Positions 34,827-44,785 are shown, counted from the first letter of the stretch. The stretch is 64,000 nucleotides of DNA from JBHIKY01 sp042139015 (GCF_042139015.1 NZ_JBHIKY010000016.1:19588-83587); one strand, 5' to 3'. A program made the numbers and translations. The notes: a model not told the origin generated them from the letters alone.

Positions 34827-36800
34827 TTGTCGCAGAAACAAGCCTTTGATTACAATGATGATGCCATCCAGGTGCTGGAAGGTCTTGACGCTGTTCGCAA
34901 ACGACCGGGGATGTATATTGGAAGCACGGATTCCCGCGGCCTCCATCACCTGGTATTCGAAATATTAGATAATGCTGTAGATGAGGCCTTGGCAGGGTTT
35001 GGAAATACGATTGACGTTATTCTTCACAAGGATCACAGTGTGACCGTTTCCGATCAAGGCAGGGGTATTCCAACCGGAACGCACCGAACTGGAAAATCAA
35101 CAGCTGAAGTAATTTTCACTGTTCTTCACGCCGGAGGCAAGTTCGGGCAGGGAGGTTATTCTACCAGTGGAGGCCTGCACGGGGTCGGTGCTTCTGTTGT
35201 TAATGCACTTTCCGAATGGCTGACAGTGACCATCCACCGGGACGGCAGTGTATATACCCAGGAGTTTGCTAATGGGGGCAAACCTATTACGGACTTAAAA
35301 CAGCAGGGAAAGACAAAACGCACCGGCACAACGATTCATTTCAAACCAGATCCGGAAATATTCAGCACTACGTCGTACCAATTTGATATATTGTCGGAAC
35401 GGCTGAAAGAAGCTGCCTTTTTATTAAATGGGGTAGCCATCCGGCTTAGAGATGAACGTTCAACAGATAAGATTGAAGAAGTTTATGCGTATGATACCGG
35501 AATTAAAGCATTTGTCGAGTACTTGAATGAAGATAAAGAAGTGCTGCACCCAGTCGTGTATTTCGAAGGTAAAAACAACGACATCGAAGTAGAGATTGCG
35601 TTTCAATTTAATGATGCCTATACAGAAAACGTCCTCTCCTTTGTTAACAACGTTCGAACGAAAGATGGAGGAACACACGAATCAGGTGCAAAAACAGCGC
35701 TTACCAGGGCAGTGAATGAGTACGCAAGGAAAATGAGTCTTCTCAAGGATAAAGAGAAAAACCTGGACGGCTCTGATATCCGTGAAGGATTTACAGGCGT
35801 TATCTCCATCCGGATACCAGAGGATCTCCTACAATTTGAGGGGCAGACTAAAGGTAAACTCGGCACCACAGAAGCCCGCTCTGCAGTCGATCAGGTCGTC
35901 TCCGATAAACTGACCTATTTCTTTGAAGAAAACCCGACCATCAGCTCAATGCTTATCAAAAAAGCAATTAAAGCTTCGCAGGCACGAGAAGCAGCCCGCA
36001 AAGCACGCGAGGAAGCAAGAAGTGGAAAGAAGAACCGTAAAAAAGACGCTCTTTTAAGCGGAAAGCTGACTCCCGCACAATCGAAAAACCCGGAGCGAAA
36101 CGAGCTTTATCTTGTAGAAGGCGATTCTGCCGGAGGGTCGGCGAAACAAGGGAGAGACCGTAAGTTTCAGGCGGTACTGCCGCTGCGTGGAAAAGTGATA
36201 AATACGGAAAAAGCAAAGCTCGATGATATCATGAAAAACGAAGAGATCCGTACAATTATTTATGCACTGGGAGCAGGCGTCGGTGCTGATTTCACGATTG
36301 CTGACCGTAACTACGATAAGGTCGTCATCATGACAGATGCTGATACAGACGGCGCTCATATTCAGGTACTGCTGCTTACCTTTTTTTACCGCTATATGCG
36401 GCCTCTTGTAGAAGCAGGCAAGATTTATATTGCACTGCCGCCATTATATAAGGTAAGCAAAGGAACCGGGGCAAAGCAAAAAGTTGAATACGCCTGGGAT
36501 GAGGATGGCCAAAAGGATGCTATAAAAAAAGTTGGGAGGGGATATTCAATCCAGCGTTATAAAGGTCTGGGGGAAATGGATGCGACCCAGCTCTGGGAAA
36601 CGACGATGAACCCGGAGACACGCACCCTTATCCGTGTTACTGTGGATGATTTAGCGAGAGCGGATAAACGCGTGACTACCTTGATGGGCGATAAAGTGGA
36701 GCCTCGCAGAAAATGGATTGAATCTCACGTTGCGTTCGGACTTGAGGAAGAATCTAACATCCTCGACAACGAAAACCTTCATACCGAGGAGGGCCAATAG
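34827..36800 (+). CDS. parE: DNA topoisomerase IV subunit B (ParE)
   Basis: ParE is the ATPase subunit of topoisomerase IV, which decatenates sister chromosomes. The 657-residue protein (655 in B. subtilis) has the GHKL motifs LDNAVDEALAG and GGLHGVGASVVNAL, and the TOPRIM motifs VEGDSAGGSAKQG and DADTDGAHI. I chose TTG 34827 (LSQKQAFDY) because AAAGGAG lies 9 bases upstream; the frame is open further upstream to 34770 but that part is not family-like. Its stop TAG overlaps the GTG of parC by one base, so the two are translationally coupled. Confidence 0.97.
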   Translation: MSQKQAFDYNDDAIQVLEGLDAVRKRPGMYIGSTDSRGLHHLVFEILDNAVDEALAGFGNTIDVILHKDHSVTVSDQGRGIPTGTHRTGKSTAEVIFTVLHAGGKFGQGGYSTSGGLHGVGASVVNALSEWLTVTIHRDGSVYTQEFANGGKPITDLKQQGKTKRTGTTIHFKPDPEIFSTTSYQFDILSERLKEAAFLLNGVAIRLRDERSTDKIEEVYAYDTGIKAFVEYLNEDKEVLHPVVYFEGKNNDIEVEIAFQFNDAYTENVLSFVNNVRTKDGGTHESGAKTALTRAVNEYARKMSLLKDKEKNLDGSDIREGFTGVISIRIPEDLLQFEGQTKGKLGTTEARSAVDQVVSDKLTYFFEENPTISSMLIKKAIKASQAREAARKAREEARSGKKNRKKDALLSGKLTPAQSKNPERNELYLVEGDSAGGSAKQGRDRKFQAVLPLRGKVINTEKAKLDDIMKNEEIRTIIYALGAGVGADFTIADRNYDKVVIMTDADTDGAHIQVLLLTFFYRYMRPLVEAGKIYIALPPLYKVSKGTGAKQKVEYAWDEDGQKDAIKKVGRGYSIQRYKGLGEMDATQLWETTMNPETRTLIRVTVDDLARADKRVTTLMGDKVEPRRKWIESHVAFGLEEESNILDNENLHTEEGQ

Positions 36801-39277
36801 TGGCAGAAGCAGAGAAATATCTTGATTTACCATTAGAAGAAGTACTCGGCGACAGATTCGGCCGTTACAGCAAATATATCATTCAGGAAAGAGCCCTCCC
36901 GGATGCGAGAGATGGCTTAAAGCCCGTACAGCGCCGGATATTATATGCAATGCTGCAGGACGGTAATACTTCTGACAAGCCGTATCGAAAGGCAGCAAAA
37001 ACTGTCGGTAACGTTATCGGCAACTACCATCCCCATGGTGATTCATCTGTATATGAAGCGATGGTCCGAATGAGTCAGCAATGGAAAGTACGCAATCTGC
37101 TGGTGGAGATGCACGGAAACAATGGCTCCATCGATGGAGACCCGCCAGCCGCCATGCGTTATACCGAAACTAGATTATCACCAATTGCTGCAGAATTATT
37201 GAAAGATATAGAAAAAAACACCGTAGAGCATATTTTAAATTTTGACGATACGATAGAAGAGCCGGTCGTCCTGCCGGCAATGTATCCAAATCTCTTAGTC
37301 AACGGATCTACCGGCATATCATCCGGGTATGCCACTGATATTCCTCCTCATCATCTTGGAGAAGTTATAGAGTCTGTCATGATGCAGATTGATAAGCCTG
37401 ACTGCACGGTCGATCAATTAATGACTGTCATAAAAGGCCCTGATTTCCCAACGGGAGGAATTATTCAAGGAACCGACGGTATAAAAAAAGCTTATGAAAG
37501 CGGCAAAGGAAAAATCATTGTTCGTGCCAAAACAGAAATTGAAACGATCCGCGGCGGAAAGAAACAAATCGTTATAACTGAAATTCCTTATGATATCGTA
37601 AAATCGAATCTCGTCAAAAAAATGGATGAAATTCGTTTTGATAAAAAAGTAGAAGGAATTGCAGAGGTTCGTGATGATACTGACCGTACAGGCCTTCGAA
37701 TTGTAGTAGAGCTGAAAAAAGAAGCTGACCCTGACAGCATCATCAATTACTTATATAAAACGACGGATCTGCAGGTGTCATATAATTTCAATATGGTGGC
37801 TATTCATAATAAGACCCCCCAGCTGCTTGGAATTAAGCAGATGTTAGATGCCTATATCAACCACCAAAAAGAAGTAGTCCTTAACCGCACTCGATATAAT
37901 TTGAATAAAGCTGAAACAAGACAACATATCGTAGAAGGACTAATCAAAGCGATTTCCATTCTAGATGAAGTTATTGCTGAAATCCGTGCTTCAAAAGACA
38001 AAAAAGATGCAAAGGATAACTTAATTTCGTCCTTCGGCTTCACCGATGAGCAGGCAGAAGCGATCGTTAATTTACAGCTGTATCGTTTAACAAACACGGA
38101 TATCACAACGCTGGAAAAAGAAGCAGATGAACTAAAAAAAGAAATTGAACGCCTTAAGGAAATTCTTGGCAGCGAAAAGAAGCTTATTCAAGTAATAAAG
38201 GCCGAATTAAAACGTATTAAAAAAACTTACAATGACGAACGACGCACTGTTATTGAAGATAAAATTGAAGAATTGAAAATTAATATGGAAGTAATGATTC
38301 CTGCGGAAGATGTCATTGTCACAGCAACAAAAGAAGGCTATGTGAAACGGACAAGCACCCGCTCTTATACTGCGTCGAATACCGAGCCGCCGGGGATGAA
38401 AGAAACCGATAATTTATTGTTCTTTCAGGAGATGAATACTACGGATACACTCCTGCTTTTTACAAAAAAAGGACAGTATCTTTACATGCCGGTGCATCAA
38501 ATGGCGGATATCCGCTGGAAAGATAACGGTCAGCATATCGGAAATATTGTGCAGCTTGAGGCAGATGACAGTTTAATTAAAGCGATACCCGTACGTGAAT
38601 TTACAGAAAATAAATACCTAATATTTTTCACTAAAAACGGCATGGTGAAAAAAACGGCACTCTCTGAATACAAAGCTCAGAGATATTCGAGAGCAATGAT
38701 GGCTGTGAAGATAAAAGAACAGGATGAACTAAGAAACGTAGAAGTTACTGATGGAAATCAAGAAATTTTTCTTGCTACAGAAATGGGGTACGGACTGCGT
38801 TTTTCAGAAGAAGAAGCAGCTCCAATTGGACAGCGTGCCGCCGGTGTAAAAGGAATTAATTTAAAGGACGGCGATTCATTAGTAAACGGTATTGTATATT
38901 CTCCGGAGGAGAAAACAAACGTTCTTATCGCTACACAGCGCGGAGCAGTTAAAAAAATGCCGCTTAAAGAAGTAGATGTGAGCAGCAGGGCAAAGAGGGG
39001 GCTGCAAATACTGCGGCAATTAAAATCTAATCCTCACCGTATAATCGGATTGGTAAAACTTTCAGGAACTGAGGAAACAACGATTGAGATGTATACTGAC
39101 AAGCACAACCAGATAAGTGAACCAACCAGGGCATTACGCGAGAATGATCGATACAGCAATGGATCATTTGTAGTTGACACGAAAGAGAATGGTGCAGTTA
39201 TTGACATCTGGAAAACGGTAAACTTTAAAAAAGAAAATCAGAAATCAAAAGTGAATGGTAACCAAGAAGGCCAGTGA
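36800..39277 (+). CDS. parC: DNA topoisomerase IV subunit A (ParC)
   Basis: ParC cuts and reseals DNA. The 825-residue protein (806 in B. subtilis) has the DNA-gate domain with catalytic Tyr in RYTETRLSP and the HPHGDSSVYEA quinolone-resistance region (Ser, not a mutant residue, in GDSSVYEAMV), followed by a coiled coil (about 430-490) and a six-bladed C-terminal pinwheel. The GTG at 36800 overlaps parE TAG. It carries the wild-type-like Ser-Ser in the QRDR. Confidence 0.97.
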   Translation: MAEAEKYLDLPLEEVLGDRFGRYSKYIIQERALPDARDGLKPVQRRILYAMLQDGNTSDKPYRKAAKTVGNVIGNYHPHGDSSVYEAMVRMSQQWKVRNLLVEMHGNNGSIDGDPPAAMRYTETRLSPIAAELLKDIEKNTVEHILNFDDTIEEPVVLPAMYPNLLVNGSTGISSGYATDIPPHHLGEVIESVMMQIDKPDCTVDQLMTVIKGPDFPTGGIIQGTDGIKKAYESGKGKIIVRAKTEIETIRGGKKQIVITEIPYDIVKSNLVKKMDEIRFDKKVEGIAEVRDDTDRTGLRIVVELKKEADPDSIINYLYKTTDLQVSYNFNMVAIHNKTPQLLGIKQMLDAYINHQKEVVLNRTRYNLNKAETRQHIVEGLIKAISILDEVIAEIRASKDKKDAKDNLISSFGFTDEQAEAIVNLQLYRLTNTDITTLEKEADELKKEIERLKEILGSEKKLIQVIKAELKRIKKTYNDERRTVIEDKIEELKINMEVMIPAEDVIVTATKEGYVKRTSTRSYTASNTEPPGMKETDNLLFFQEMNTTDTLLLFTKKGQYLYMPVHQMADIRWKDNGQHIGNIVQLEADDSLIKAIPVREFTENKYLIFFTKNGMVKKTALSEYKAQRYSRAMMAVKIKEQDELRNVEVTDGNQEIFLATEMGYGLRFSEEEAAPIGQRAAGVKGINLKDGDSLVNGIVYSPEEKTNVLIATQRGAVKKMPLKEVDVSSRAKRGLQILRQLKSNPHRIIGLVKLSGTEETTIEMYTDKHNQISEPTRALRENDRYSNGSFVVDTKENGAVIDIWKTVNFKKENQKSKVNGNQEGQ

Positions 39278-39291
39278 CCTTTAACAAAATG

Positions 39292-39314
39292 CCCGGAGCG
39301 GTGAAGGCTCCGGG
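39292..39314 (+). terminator. Weak hairpin after parC
   Basis: CCCGGAGC (39292-39299) pairs with GCTCCGGG (39307-39314) 15 bases after the stop; no T run follows, so termination is uncertain. Confidence 0.45.
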
Positions 39315-39403
39315 TGTACCTATGAAGAAAACTTTATATAATTGCTGGAAGTTAACCATACATATATTATGTAAACTAATAACGGAAGAGAAGGGTGGAC
39401 CTT

Positions 39404-39901
39404 ATGAATGCAGGAACACATTTAATAGGTGCAGCGGCTGCAGGCACAGCATTGTTTGCTGTTTCACCACCGGATTTTGCACTTTGGAGCCCGAATGGAG
39501 CGTTTTTTTCTGCATCCGTACTGGGCGGAGGTTTGCTGCCGGACATATGCCAGCCGACATCGTGGCTCGGAAGAAGATTACGTATAATATCCACGCTGAT
39601 TAGAACGATTTTAGGCCACCGAACATTTACACATAGTTTATTGTTTTTATTATTGATCTATTTAACGACCGGATTATGGCAGGGAAATGCCGGCAGTGCT
39701 GTTCAACTGGGATTAACGTTAGGAGCAGCAAGCCATATATTACTTGATATGCTTACTGTCAGAGGCGTGCGTTTATTGTTTCCTGTAAGAATAAACGTTA
39801 GATTTCCACTTACAACTACGACAGGATCCGTATTCGGAGAAGGGGTAATTGCTATTTCGCTATTAGTGTGGGTGATTTATTTTACGGCGAATATGGTTTA
39901 A
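39404..39901 (+). CDS. YdjM-like membrane metal-dependent hydrolase (DUF457)
   Basis: The ~165-residue membrane protein has the family's conserved His and Asp set: THLIGAAAAG, DICQPTSWLG, GHRTFTHSLL and HILLDMLT. These build a metal site in YdjM/LexA-induced proteins. It has four or so membrane segments. I chose ATG 39404 because AGAAGGGTGG lies upstream; a GTG at 39395 is possible. No substrate is known. Confidence 0.8.
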   Translation: MNAGTHLIGAAAAGTALFAVSPPDFALWSPNGAFFSASVLGGGLLPDICQPTSWLGRRLRIISTLIRTILGHRTFTHSLLFLLLIYLTTGLWQGNAGSAVQLGLTLGAASHILLDMLTVRGVRLLFPVRINVRFPLTTTTGSVFGEGVIAISLLVWVIYFTANMV

Positions 39902-40266
39902 ATATATACACAGCACTCGATGCCCAAGTGAAGAATACACTTGGGATTTTATTAAATTTCGAGGTTAAAAATCATTTTTGTCTCATTATCTTAAGTTTAC
40001 TTAGTATTTGAGACTATTTAATATTTTCGAATTTAACTTCTTATAATATATATTATGTTAACTTATTTATTTTTTCATACTCAGCTGTGCTGATCTGGTA
40101 TTCATCGACTATCCCCCCTCTCTTTTTCAATTATAAATTTGCAGACTTTTCCTCTTGCAGCCCGCGTGATCTCCCATAAGCGACAATTTCCAGTCGTTCT
40201 GCGGGAGATCTCGTCAGGGCCACTGGATCAGCAGGACTCTTGCACCTGGTAATGCTTTTCAAACTT
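39902..40266 (+). other. Intergenic gap after ydjM with a terminator and an inverted repeat
   Basis: CCCAAGTG (39923-39930) pairs with CACTTGGG (39938-39945) and is followed by ATTTTATT, a terminator for the ydjM-like gene. From 39955 to 40160 the DNA is AT-rich with no gene I can support. At 40168-40210, GATCTCCC pairs with GGGAGATC, with a second pairing GCGAC/GTCGT inside; there is no T run, so its role is unclear. It marks the switch to minus-strand genes. Confidence 0.6.
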
Positions 40267-41853
40267 TTAATTAAAATCAATTAATTCGGTATTGAATTCA
40301 TGCATTTTTTTATCTTCATCATTAATTACGACTGTGTCACTTTTGTTTTGCACATTATCGATTGTAAGCTTTGTAGATTTGCTGACCTCCGCTTCAAAAT
40401 AGGACTCATATGCTTCGACAGGTGATTTCTTGGTAAAGAATACTGTTAGTAATACTCCAATTAAAGAAGCGGCTAATGCTATTAAGATTGGGTTGGTTGC
40501 CCCTGCAATATGAGCTGCAATATAAGAAAAAAATCCAACAAGCATCGATACATATGCTCCAGCTCTATTCATGCGTTTCCAATAAAGCCCTAAGATAACT
40601 ACTGCAAAAAATACTGCACCAAACCCTCCATAAACATAAGTGTATCCCATTGCTAAGAACCAAGGTGGCGTGATAGCGCTAATTACTGCAATTACAGCGA
40701 TTATAAACATACCTACTCTTAGATTCATATTAAATTTCTTTTCACTAAGTTTTTTTTGTGAAAATACATTTAAGTAAACGTCGTAGTATACGGAAGTCGC
40801 ACAATGTAATAGCATCGAATTTGCAGAAGAGACCGCTGCTGCGCATAATGCTACCAGGGTCAATGCTCCAACTAAAGGCGGGGTGTACTCCTGTATAATT
40901 ACCGGGATAATATAGTCTGTGGACTGATCTGCAGGAAGGCTGGGTATCAATGTCTTTGCACCAAGTCCCATGATGATTAACGGTATAAAGATTGCAGTTA
41001 ATACGATTACTGATCCCATAATCTGCATGACAGCCACTTTGATATTTTTTGGGGCCAGCATTCTTGTAACCCAGTGTGGGGAAACGATGGAACCAACGGC
41101 GTTAGACATAAATATCGCAAATAAGGCGCCTAATCCAAATGTTCCAACTGGAGAAATCATTGATCCTTCTGGGATTTCATCTCCTCCGATATTCGTTGGA
41201 CTGGTAGTAGCGGAAATATTGTTTACTATATTATCCCAACCGCCTGTGGCAGCAAGCACCGTCCCTCCCCCTAAAATAATACCTACAAGGATTAGTGTTG
41301 TATTTAACGTATCTGTTGCTGCAACCGACCAAAACCCTCCGATACTTGTGAAAATCAAGAATATTAAAAATGCGAATATGGCATATTTATAATCTATTCC
41401 TGTAATCGTAGAGAATACAATCCCAAAGCCAACCACCTGTAAATGAACAAATAAAAAATATCCAATAAACATGATGGCTCCAACAATCGTCCTTAAATGA
41501 CTGACCTTTCTAAAGGGTTCAAATCTTAGATGAATGTATTCAGGAAAAGTACGCGCTGGAGTTGCCGGCCTTCTAATCTTGTATGCTACTATTGGAATGA
41601 GAGATGTAGCCAAAAACCACCCCGCCACCCAGCCAATGATAGCTGAGACCCCATTACTATACAGATAACCCGGCACCCCCATTACTGAAGCAACGCTGAC
41701 CCAGGTAGCTGTTGTAGTTCCAATACCTAACATGAGCCCCATACGGTGGCCGCCTGTGGTAAAGTCAGACATTGATTCAGCTTGTCGTAAACTTCTTATT
41801 GAGGTCCATATAATAAAGGCAACATAAAAGCCAAAAACTATTAAATATATCAT
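40267..41853 (-). CDS. Sodium:solute symporter (SSS family)
   Basis: The 528-residue protein has about 13 hydrophobic segments and the SSS family signatures near GGHRMGLMLGIGTTTATW and ISAIIGWVAGWF. It starts ATG 41853 within the stop region of the small gene 41859-42008, and both are preceded by the BKACE cluster. It should import an organic acid, amine or quaternary compound with sodium; context (keto acid cleavage) suggests a beta-hydroxy/keto acid such as carnitine-like or aminohexanoate-like molecules. Substrate unproven. Confidence 0.88.
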   Translation of the reverse strand: MIYLIVFGFYVAFIIWTSIRSLRQAESMSDFTTGGHRMGLMLGIGTTTATWVSVASVMGVPGYLYSNGVSAIIGWVAGWFLATSLIPIVAYKIRRPATPARTFPEYIHLRFEPFRKVSHLRTIVGAIMFIGYFLFVHLQVVGFGIVFSTITGIDYKYAIFAFLIFLIFTSIGGFWSVAATDTLNTTLILVGIILGGGTVLAATGGWDNIVNNISATTSPTNIGGDEIPEGSMISPVGTFGLGALFAIFMSNAVGSIVSPHWVTRMLAPKNIKVAVMQIMGSVIVLTAIFIPLIIMGLGAKTLIPSLPADQSTDYIIPVIIQEYTPPLVGALTLVALCAAAVSSANSMLLHCATSVYYDVYLNVFSQKKLSEKKFNMNLRVGMFIIAVIAVISAITPPWFLAMGYTYVYGGFGAVFFAVVILGLYWKRMNRAGAYVSMLVGFFSYIAAHIAGATNPILIALAASLIGVLLTVFFTKKSPVEAYESYFEAEVSKSTKLTIDNVQNKSDTVVINDEDKKMHEFNTELIDFN

Positions 41854-41858
41854 GTCAA

Positions 41859-42008
41859 TTAATCCTCTCCTTTTTGCTCGTATTTAAATAATCTTCCTGT
41901 CGCCCCCCAACGTTTAACCCCGTGTTTTTCAATCCGATAACACAAATATGTACCAAATACCATTGAAAAAATAATAATAACTAACCAGAGTAACAACGCA
42001 ATAACCAT
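41859..42008 (-). CDS. 49-residue membrane peptide, probable symporter accessory protein
   Basis: The minus-strand ATG at 42006-42008 follows AAAGGCGGTG; the stop TAA is at 41859-41861, 5 bases before the symporter start. The peptide begins MVIALLLWLVIIIFS, one membrane segment, and ends with a charged tail RIEKHGVKRWG... . Small accessory peptides directly upstream of SSS symporters are known in other genomes. The tight, almost overlapping arrangement supports one transcript and likely co-function. Confidence 0.7.
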   Translation of the reverse strand: MVIALLLWLVIIIFSMVFGTYLCYRIEKHGVKRWGATGRLFKYEQKGED

Positions 42009-42043
42009 GATTTACACCGCCTTTAAAATATTAATAGTGAGTT

Positions 42044-43082
42044 TTATTTGTATGCGCTTACATTATTGTTTATAAACGCTTGAAATTTAACGATATTTTC
42101 TTTAAAATCAGGTGACTTTTTCATTTTTTCTGCTTCTTGGACCAGTTGACAAACCAATTCATTAAAAGGTGTTCTCACATTCGTTTGCTTTCCTTTTTTT
42201 ACAATATGTCCATTGATATAGTTAACTTCAGTCTTTCTCCCCTTTTCTAAGTCCTGTAACATACTTGCTTTTAAATTTGAGTGCGGCCCCCAGACTTCAC
42301 TGTAAAATTCAATTTTGTTAGAAATATCTTCCTGATTTTTTAACTCTAAAGATTCGAAATCCTTCCCCTGCATAATTTCTAATTGAAGGTGATGGGAATG
42401 AGCGACTTTGATCGTCTCATCTGCAATATTAGCTACACTTTTCATAGCAACTTTATTACTCAACACATCTCCAAAACTACAACCGAGAGCGGCAGACATG
42501 CCGCTAAATGTAGCGTTCATTAGTAATTTTGACCATCTTACCCCCTGTATGTTTGATGTGATTTCACAATTACCGACAGCATCTAAGATTTTTTTTATAT
42601 TTTTTATCCGTTCTGTAACTTCTCCATTTAGTTCCCCTACGTCAAAGGCATATTTCTTCATAATATGAAATTCTGTTGTTAATTCAGAAACACCTGGCCC
42701 AGCCCAGGTGGCTCCAAAGCCTACAGCTCCGCCAACGGTTCTGTTTTTTCCTACAATAGAAGCTACATTTTCTTCTGGCACGCCGTTTTGAAGTGTACAA
42801 ATTATGCTTTCCTTATGAAGAAATGGAAGTTAAAGAATCTTGAGTGAAAACTTGCTTTGTAAGCAAAAAGATAATATCATAAACGTCATTTAAATCGTTA
42901 GGATGTTTAGCTGTGACAGGAATCGTCGTATTTAAAAAACCGGTAAGTTTCGCTCCGTTTTGATTTAATGCATCTATATTTTCCTGATTAATATCTATTA
43001 AATCAACGTTATACCCATCTTTCTTTATTAATGAACCAATAATTATCCCCAAAGATCCGGCCCCTAGAATTGCAATTTTCAT
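42044..43082 (-). pseudogene. Ketopantoate-reductase-like gene, frameshifted
   Basis: Two open parts in different frames together make a PanE/ApbA-like reductase. The N-terminal part (42813-43082) has the NADP loop ILGAGSLGIIIG. The C-terminal part (42044 to about 42830) starts within PFLHKESIICTLQNG, read in the other frame, and has FGATWAGPG. The frames switch near 42830, in TTCCATTTC: a shift of one base joins SLTSI to PFLHKES. Either a real frameshift mutation or a sequence error. The intact family reduces 2-keto acids with NADPH; in the BKACE cluster it may work on a 3-keto or 3-hydroxy acid. Confidence 0.75.
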
Positions 43083-43924
43083 GATCTTTCTCCTATCGTA
43101 TTCTTGGTATTTGTTTGCAGCTTTAACATTTCTCGAGCCTCATCAGGAGTAGCAATTTCTCTCCCTAACGTTCTTGCCAATTCAACAATACGTGTCACAA
43201 ACTGGGCATTGGTTGTTGCTAATTCACCTTTTCGAAAATATACACTATCCTCCATCCCCACTCTTACATGGCCGCCTAGTAAAATACTCATCGTATTAAT
43301 TGCTAATTGATCTTTACTTGCACCAATTGCTGACCAGGTAGAATCTTTCGGAATACTATCCACCATATACATTAAATTTCTTGGTGTTGCAGGCATCCCG
43401 CCTGCCACTCCTAAAACAAACTGAAAATGGAAAGGCTCATCCAACAATCCTTTTTTGGCTATGCGTAAAGCATTATGAATCATACCTACATCAAAAACTT
43501 CGATTTCTGGTTTTATTCTGCGCAGTTGAGTTCGGGAAGCGAGTTCTTCTAAAAAACCTGGGGGATTATGAAATACACTCGAACCAAAGTTCATTGATCC
43601 GGCATCAAATGTGGCCATTTCCGGGTTTAAATCACATACTTTAAGACGCTCTTCTTCTGACGTTTCCAATCCACCGGCCGTAGTTAAATTTAATATGATA
43701 TCACATTTCTCTTGTACGCGATCAATTACTTCCTGATACACTTTCAGATCCATTGTATTTTCACCCATTAAATCTTTCACATGCACATGACCAATCGCTG
43801 CTCCAGCTTTCCATGATTCATAAATAGATTCTGCGATTTCTTTTGGTGTTAATGGAACGTAGGGAGTATGTTTTCGCGTGGTCTGTGCTCCAGTGGGAGC
43901 CACTGTGATAATTAATTTTTCCAT
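43079..43924 (-). CDS. Beta-keto acid cleavage enzyme (BKACE, DUF849)
   Basis: BKACE enzymes react a 3-keto acid with acetyl-CoA to give acetoacetate plus a new acyl-CoA. The 281-residue protein has the zinc site HVHVKD and the conserved TTAGG (NLTTAGGLET) and DAGSMNFG stretches. I chose ATG 43924 (MEKLIITVAPTGA), which follows GGAGGAGAT on the minus strand; the ATG at 43981 gives an unusual extension. It overlaps the reductase-like gene by 4 bases. Known members work on 3-keto-5-aminohexanoate, dehydrocarnitine and others. The specificity cannot be read. Confidence 0.88.
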   Translation of the reverse strand: MEKLIITVAPTGAQTTRKHTPYVPLTPKEIAESIYESWKAGAAIGHVHVKDLMGENTMDLKVYQEVIDRVQEKCDIILNLTTAGGLETSEEERLKVCDLNPEMATFDAGSMNFGSSVFHNPPGFLEELASRTQLRRIKPEIEVFDVGMIHNALRIAKKGLLDEPFHFQFVLGVAGGMPATPRNLMYMVDSIPKDSTWSAIGASKDQLAINTMSILLGGHVRVGMEDSVYFRKGELATTNAQFVTRIVELARTLGREIATPDEAREMLKLQTNTKNTIGERS

Positions 43925-43981
43925 ATTTATCTCCTCCACTTTCAAAAGATTATAGTAATTTAGCTTCTCTACATATTTCAC

Positions 43982-44785
43982 TTAAAAATCGCTAATAAGG
44001 TCTTTTAAGTCATGACCGTAATATTCTGTCATTACTTCATTAAAATCGTTCAGGATTCGATTGACGTATATATCGTGCCTTATATAATTTCGAGTTGTAG
44101 AAATCATCACTGGATGACTTGATACCACTAAGTGAGGAGGGTAGTTTTCGGTATCGAAAAATATTGCCTTTTTATTATCAATAACAATTGAAAATTCTCC
44201 TCTGTGAAGTTCAAGTGCTTTTTCTTCGTTTATGTGAGTAAATCCGGCCCACGGTACATCAAGTTCATCTTCATCAAAAGTTAAAGTTACAATGGTAGCC
44301 TCACGATTGTGGGCTTTTATAAGTAAATCATTTACTTCATTAAATTCCTTCCTCCAGCAGCTTAATATTATTTCACTTTGACTTTCTGAAATAGCGGAAC
44401 GTATAGTTTCTATCGATGACATATATCCTTGGACAACAAGAAACTCTGACTGACCCGTGTCTTTCTGAGATGAAATTTCAGGTAATAATTGGTTTAAATA
44501 TTGAAAGTTATTCATAAAGGAATCTTTCTTAGTCTTTAATAAATCCTCATAAGGAAGAGGGGTATAACGAATTTGATTTTTCTTATTTCCTCCAGAAACA
44601 GTAAATACGAGCCCACGATCTCTCATTTTACGTAATGATTCATAAACCTTCGGGCTGGGCACTCCCGATAAATTTGCGATTGCATTCCCGTTTGATGGAT
44701 TATTACGCAATAGTGAAACGTATATTTTTGCTTCATATTCTGTTAAACCAAGATCTTTTAAAGCGCTTACAACTTCACTTTTAAT
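43982..44785 (-). CDS. TrmB-family transcriptional regulator, probable AUU start
   Basis: The sequence between 44711 and 44785 in this frame codes for ALKDLGLTEYEAKIYVSLL, the first helix pair of the TrmB winged-helix, so the gene must begin upstream of the first ordinary start (TTG 44710). The frame is closed above by a TGA at 44792-44794. The only start-like codon with a Shine-Dalgarno (GGAGTGA, 6-7 bases) is ATT at 44783-44785. The protein then has winged helix residues 5-75 and a C-terminal sugar/effector domain, 267 residues in all. It reads divergently from nothing: it is first in the minus-strand cluster with BKACE 57 bases downstream, and so probably controls it. Confidence 0.75.
   Translation of the reverse strand: MKSEVVSALKDLGLTEYEAKIYVSLLRNNPSNGNAIANLSGVPSPKVYESLRKMRDRGLVFTVSGGNKKNQIRYTPLPYEDLLKTKKDSFMNNFQYLNQLLPEISSQKDTGQSEFLVVQGYMSSIETIRSAISESQSEIILSCWRKEFNEVNDLLIKAHNREATIVTLTFDEDELDVPWAGFTHINEEKALELHRGEFSIVIDNKKAIFFDTENYPPHLVVSSHPVMISTTRNYIRHDIYVNRILNDFNEVMTEYYGHDLKDLISDF

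Noticed and set aside
40168..40210. Terminator for the symporter gene
   Set aside because: The hairpin is present but no T run follows on the minus strand, so I list it only as an inverted repeat.
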